Shown in pieces: positions 61,451 through 64,000 of a DNA stretch of 64,000 nt. Source of the stretch: Roseofilum reptotaenium CS-1145 (GTDB lineage: Bacteria > Cyanobacteriota > Cyanobacteriia > Cyanobacteriales > Desertifilaceae); assembly GCF_028330985.1 (NCBI RefSeq), contig NZ_JAQMUE010000082.1, positions 92,464-156,463 on the forward strand. Direction: 5' to 3'. The position numbers and the translations under genes are program-made. The first letter of the stretch is position 1, and each line of letters begins with the position of its first letter. The notes beneath the pieces are model-generated. The model was not told the DNA's origin. It did no database searches and worked only from the letters and a program-made list of their open reading frames with translations.

Positions 61451-62488
61451 TTAGAGCGAGTTTCGATAATAGTCAACTCCTTTATTCACAAACTTTAGGG
61501 TATAAGCCTGATGATAATCCAGCCCTGAATCCACCATACCCAAATTAACTGTAGATTGGAAAAAAGCTTTCCACCGTTCATCACTCATCGCGCCAATGCC
61601 CAAAGTTTCCGCATCTCCAGAAGTAATAATATCATACTCTTTGAGCTTCCTAAAGCTATAATCGAGTAAATTATCCGTCATTTCTGGATTATCTCGTTTA
61701 ATCAACCGATTGCCCGGTTGCGGATCGTCCAAATAACCATACCAGCCCCGAATCGACGCATCAACAAATCGGTGAACCAAATCCGGATTATCATTGACTA
61801 AATTGCGAGTCGTCGTAATCGTAAAAGAATAGGGATTATAACCCGCATCCGCTAATAGATGCACAATCGGCTTAAACCCTCCTTTTTGTTCAATTGTGTA
61901 GGGTTCAGACGTTAAAACTCCTTGTTGTGCAGACGTTTCATCGACTAAAAACGGAGTCACATTAGAATTATAGGGACGAATTTGATTATCGGCAAATCCA
62001 TAGTTTTGTTTCAGAACTGGCCAATAGGTAAACCGTGCCCCAGATGAAATAAAAATAGGTTTTCCTATTAAATCAGCCAGGGATTCATTGCCGACTCCTG
62101 GGTGGGTTAACAGCACTTGAATATTTTTCTGAAACATTGAGGCGACGGTAACTAAGGGAATGTTCTGTTCTATGGCTTTGAAAATATTGAGAGAACTTCC
62201 CATGTTGAACTCTAGCGCACCTCCGAGGAGTAACTGAGTGCTATTGGTTTGGGGATTAACGGGGCGGATGGTTAGATCTAAGCCATGCTTTTGATAAATT
62301 CCCGTCGCCAGCGCTTGATAAAATCCCCCATATTCAGCTTCAGCTTTCCAACTGAGGGCGAATTTTATTGAGTCTAAAGACTTGATTTTTTGGGTGCGAG
62401 GGGAGTTAACCGAGAGTAAACCACCGCCTAATCCAAAAGAACTGAGGTTTAGAAACTGGCGACGGGAGATAGGGGGGATTTGAGTCAT
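61451..62488 (-). CDS. Tat-exported ABC substrate-binding protein (NMT1/THI5-like)
   Basis: A 345-residue binding protein. The N-terminus MTQIPPISRRQFLNLSSFGLG is a twin-arginine signal (SRRQFL). The mature protein has the NMT1/SsuA-type fold: DSIKFALSWKAEAEYGGFYQALATGIYQKHGLDLTIRP, then LGGALEFNMGSSLNIFKAIEQ and FVDASIRGWYGYLDDPQPGN. Relatives bind pyrimidine precursors of thiamine, sulfonates or nitrate. The substrate is not identifiable here and no riboswitch is evident upstream. First gene of the three-gene importer unit. Export in folded form suggests cofactor or early folding. Confidence 0.9.
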   Translation of the reverse strand: MTQIPPISRRQFLNLSSFGLGGGLLSVNSPRTQKIKSLDSIKFALSWKAEAEYGGFYQALATGIYQKHGLDLTIRPVNPQTNSTQLLLGGALEFNMGSSLNIFKAIEQNIPLVTVASMFQKNIQVLLTHPGVGNESLADLIGKPIFISSGARFTYWPVLKQNYGFADNQIRPYNSNVTPFLVDETSAQQGVLTSEPYTIEQKGGFKPIVHLLADAGYNPYSFTITTTRNLVNDNPDLVHRFVDASIRGWYGYLDDPQPGNRLIKRDNPEMTDNLLDYSFRKLKEYDIITSGDAETLGIGAMSDERWKAFFQSTVNLGMVDSGLDYHQAYTLKFVNKGVDYYRNSL

Positions 62489-62731
62489 ATAGCAAACCTA
62501 AATGATTTGTGGAAATTTTTCTAGTTTTTATTCAGCCTCAATACTCACTCAAATTGCCAGAGCTATCTATGCTACGTTTTGTCATGCGGAAGGTGGGATT
62601 AAAAGCCGGATCGAAACTGGATCCGGCGGCTGTTTATGATCTGTTGATTTACAGTTTTCCGGGAAAACCACCCAGAAATTTAAGGGTTAGCACTGTTATG
62701 GGAGATCACGTCCATGACAGCCCAAGATATT

Positions 62732-63601
62732 CTATCTTGGCGCTTGCTTCATCAAGTCTTGTACTTGTTCAGCATGGTAGGAACTGCGGGTGAGGGGAGA
62801 AGAGACGACTTGCAGAAAGCCTAATGAGTCTCCAAAGACACGCCAAGCTTCAAATTCTTCGGGAGTTACAAAGCGGTTTAGAGGATAATGTTTGGGAGTT
62901 GGTTGCAGATATTGACCGATGGTGATGATATCACAATCTACCTCGCGTAATTCAGTCATTACTTGGCGGACTTCTTCATCAGTTTCTCCTAATCCCACCA
63001 TGATCCCTGATTTCGTATAGATTGTAGGGGATAACTGTCGAGATCGCCTTAAGACCTCTAGAGAACGCTGATACTCTCCTTGGGGTCGCACGCGCCGATA
63101 TAACCGGGGGACAGTTTCTGTATTATGGTTGAGAACTTCGGGTTGGCCGCTTAAAATTGTCTCTAGAGCCTGCCAATTGCCACAGAGATCCGGAATTAAT
63201 ACTTCAATTGTGGTTTGAGGCATCAAGGCGCGGACCGCCTCAATACAACGGACAAATTGACTGGCCCCTCCATCAGGTAAGTCATCCCGATTGACAGAAG
63301 TAATCACTACATGTTTAAGTCCCATCCGTTGCACCGCTTCCCCTAACCGTTGCGGTTCAGTAGGGTCAAGAGGTTGGGGCTTTTTCTCAAAATCAATATC
63401 ACAATAGGGACAAGCTCTCGTACAAGCGGGCCCCATAATTAGAAAAGTCGCTGTACCCGCGTTGAAACATTCACCGATATTGGGACAAGAGGCTTCTTCA
63501 CAAACTGTATTTAAGCCTAAATCACGGAGGGTAGTTTTCACGTCACCCACTCGCTGCCATTGGGGAGCTTTAACCCTGAGCCAATCTGGTTTAACCGTCA
63601 C
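62732..63601 (-). CDS. lipA: Lipoyl synthase
   Basis: A 289-residue radical SAM enzyme inserting sulfur into octanoyl groups. The auxiliary-cluster cysteines are C34, C39 and C45 ([16 protein letters not shown]) and the radical SAM motif is [14 protein letters not shown] (C60, C64, C67). Other blocks are [30 protein letters not shown] and [14 protein letters not shown]. The start is GTG. The length is normal. Many cyanobacteria have two lipA genes; the sequence does not say which this is. Confidence 0.96.
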   Translation of the reverse strand: MTVKPDWLRVKAPQWQRVGDVKTTLRDLGLNTVCEEASCPNIGECFNAGTATFLIMGPACTRACPYCDIDFEKKPQPLDPTEPQRLGEAVQRMGLKHVVITSVNRDDLPDGGASQFVRCIEAVRALMPQTTIEVLIPDLCGNWQALETILSGQPEVLNHNTETVPRLYRRVRPQGEYQRSLEVLRRSRQLSPTIYTKSGIMVGLGETDEEVRQVMTELREVDCDIITIGQYLQPTPKHYPLNRFVTPEEFEAWRVFGDSLGFLQVVSSPLTRSSYHAEQVQDLMKQAPR

Positions 63602-63713
63602 CGTACTCTGTTATCCTGTGTTGAGTTACTGTACTTTATCCTAACAAGATTTAGCAATTTTCATCTCAATAAGGCGATCGCATGTTATCATTCAGATAAG
63701 TTATATGGTTTAC

Positions 63714-63787
63714 CGGGATGTAGCGCAGCTTGGTAGCGCACCTCGTTCGGGACGAGGGAGCCGCAGGTTCAAATCCTGTCATCCCGA
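63714..63787 (+). tRNA. tRNA-Pro (anticodon CGG)
   Basis: A 74-base cloverleaf. The acceptor stem CGGGATG/CATCCCG is perfectly paired, with discriminator A. The D arm is GCGCAGCTTGGTAGCGC. The anticodon stem CCTCG/CGAGG encloses loop TTCGGGA with anticodon CGG. The T arm contains GGTTCAAATCC. CCA is not encoded. The AGGTTC sequence with GTTCGAAT-like loop is intact. It is the only tRNA in the window. Confidence 0.97.
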
Positions 63788-64000
63788 TTCATCAATATTC
63801 TTTGGTTTCTAGACTTTGAACCTGCAACACCCTAGTCCCAAGGGGAGCGCTCAACACACATTCAACACAAAACCACCATAGCACCTCCAAAAGTAAGGGG
63901 CAAGAAATAGGTTAAATGGGTTAGATAGTAATTAGAGTTTTCTATAGAATCCATAGAGAAATCCAAGGGGGTTCCCTCAGAGGAGACTGAGAGAAACCCA
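63788..64000. other. Region after tRNA-Pro; nothing recognised
   Basis: Just over 200 bases at the right edge contain no gene that I can support. Short direct repeats (TTCAACACA) occur near 63850-63870. tRNA 3' ends are common integration sites, but no integrase is visible within the window. Confidence 0.35.

Noticed and set aside
62509..62793. 94-codon plus-strand frame beginning MEIFLVFIQPQYSL
   Set aside because: It overlaps the 3' end of lipA, has no recognisable domain and no good ribosome-binding site. Part of it covers a GCCGGATC/GGATCCGGC hairpin. Probably non-coding, though not excluded.

Overview
The window looks like chromosomal DNA of a cyanobacterium. The octamer GCGATCGC (HIP1), a cyanobacterial signature, recurs throughout. 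The gene set is also cyanobacterial: chlI (chlorophyll), ycf46, a fused NTRC-type thioredoxin reductase, the bicarbonate transporters SbtA and BicA with the PII-like SbtB, an Sll0418-type plastoquinone/tocopherol methyltransferase, a PEP-CTERM protein, Uma2 nucleases and many small cyanobacteria-type hypotheticals. NTRC, the large glycan/methyltransferase locus and abundant small repeats suggest a filamentous, non-heterocystous lineage (Oscillatoriales in the broad sense). That assignment is a guess.

Layout. 0-9 kb: truncated Uma2 gene, AAA+ ATPase Ycf46, SH3-like membrane protein, two peptidoglycan-binding proteins, TxlA-like thioredoxin, a degenerate EAL protein and a sensor histidine kinase. 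9-17.5 kb: a 1477-residue UvrD/TRANK1-like helicase, a decayed toxin-antitoxin remnant, an HtrA-like protease, a DUF58 protein and an HD protein. 17.5-25.7 kb: housekeeping genes (dnaX, chlI, tsf, rpsB) with a VapBC-like pair and a non-coding IS200/IS605-like element lodged between rpsB and tsf. 25.8-30.5 kb: inorganic-carbon island, with sbtB divergent from sbtA, then a psiE-like gene and bicA. 30.7-32.1 kb: ntrC. 32.2-44.8 kb: pilin/glycan locus with a methyltransferase, a type IV pilin-like protein, an OGT-type (GT41) glycosyltransferase, a second glycosyltransferase-like protein, two TPR-like membrane proteins, an FkbM methyltransferase and a 1260-residue methyltransferase/glycosyltransferase polyprotein. 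Three of these share the same C-terminal module. 45-51.3 kb: accessory genes, a decayed gene and an IS605-type element with intact tnpA and deleted tnpB. 51.3-63.8 kb: MPBQ methyltransferase, geranylgeranyl-reductase-family flavoprotein, pyrH-frr, redoxin, SGNH protein, ispF, PEP-CTERM protein, an NMT1/SsuA-type ABC importer, lipA and a tRNA-Pro(CGG).

How it fits together. SbtA and BicA would import bicarbonate across the plasma membrane, with SbtB as the nucleotide-sensing partner of SbtA; Ycf46 has been linked to CO2 use in Synechocystis. The pilin/glycan locus plausibly builds or decorates a surface glycan or glycosylated pilus. The most unusual material is the shared C-terminal module and polyprotein of that locus, the guide-RNA-like solo element in the ribosomal operon, the structured rpsB leader, the SbtB lacking its usual C-terminal cysteine motif, and the multiply nonsense-mutated toxin remnant. 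No CRISPR array, rRNA gene or prophage was seen. Domain calls come from reading motifs by eye; no database search was run.
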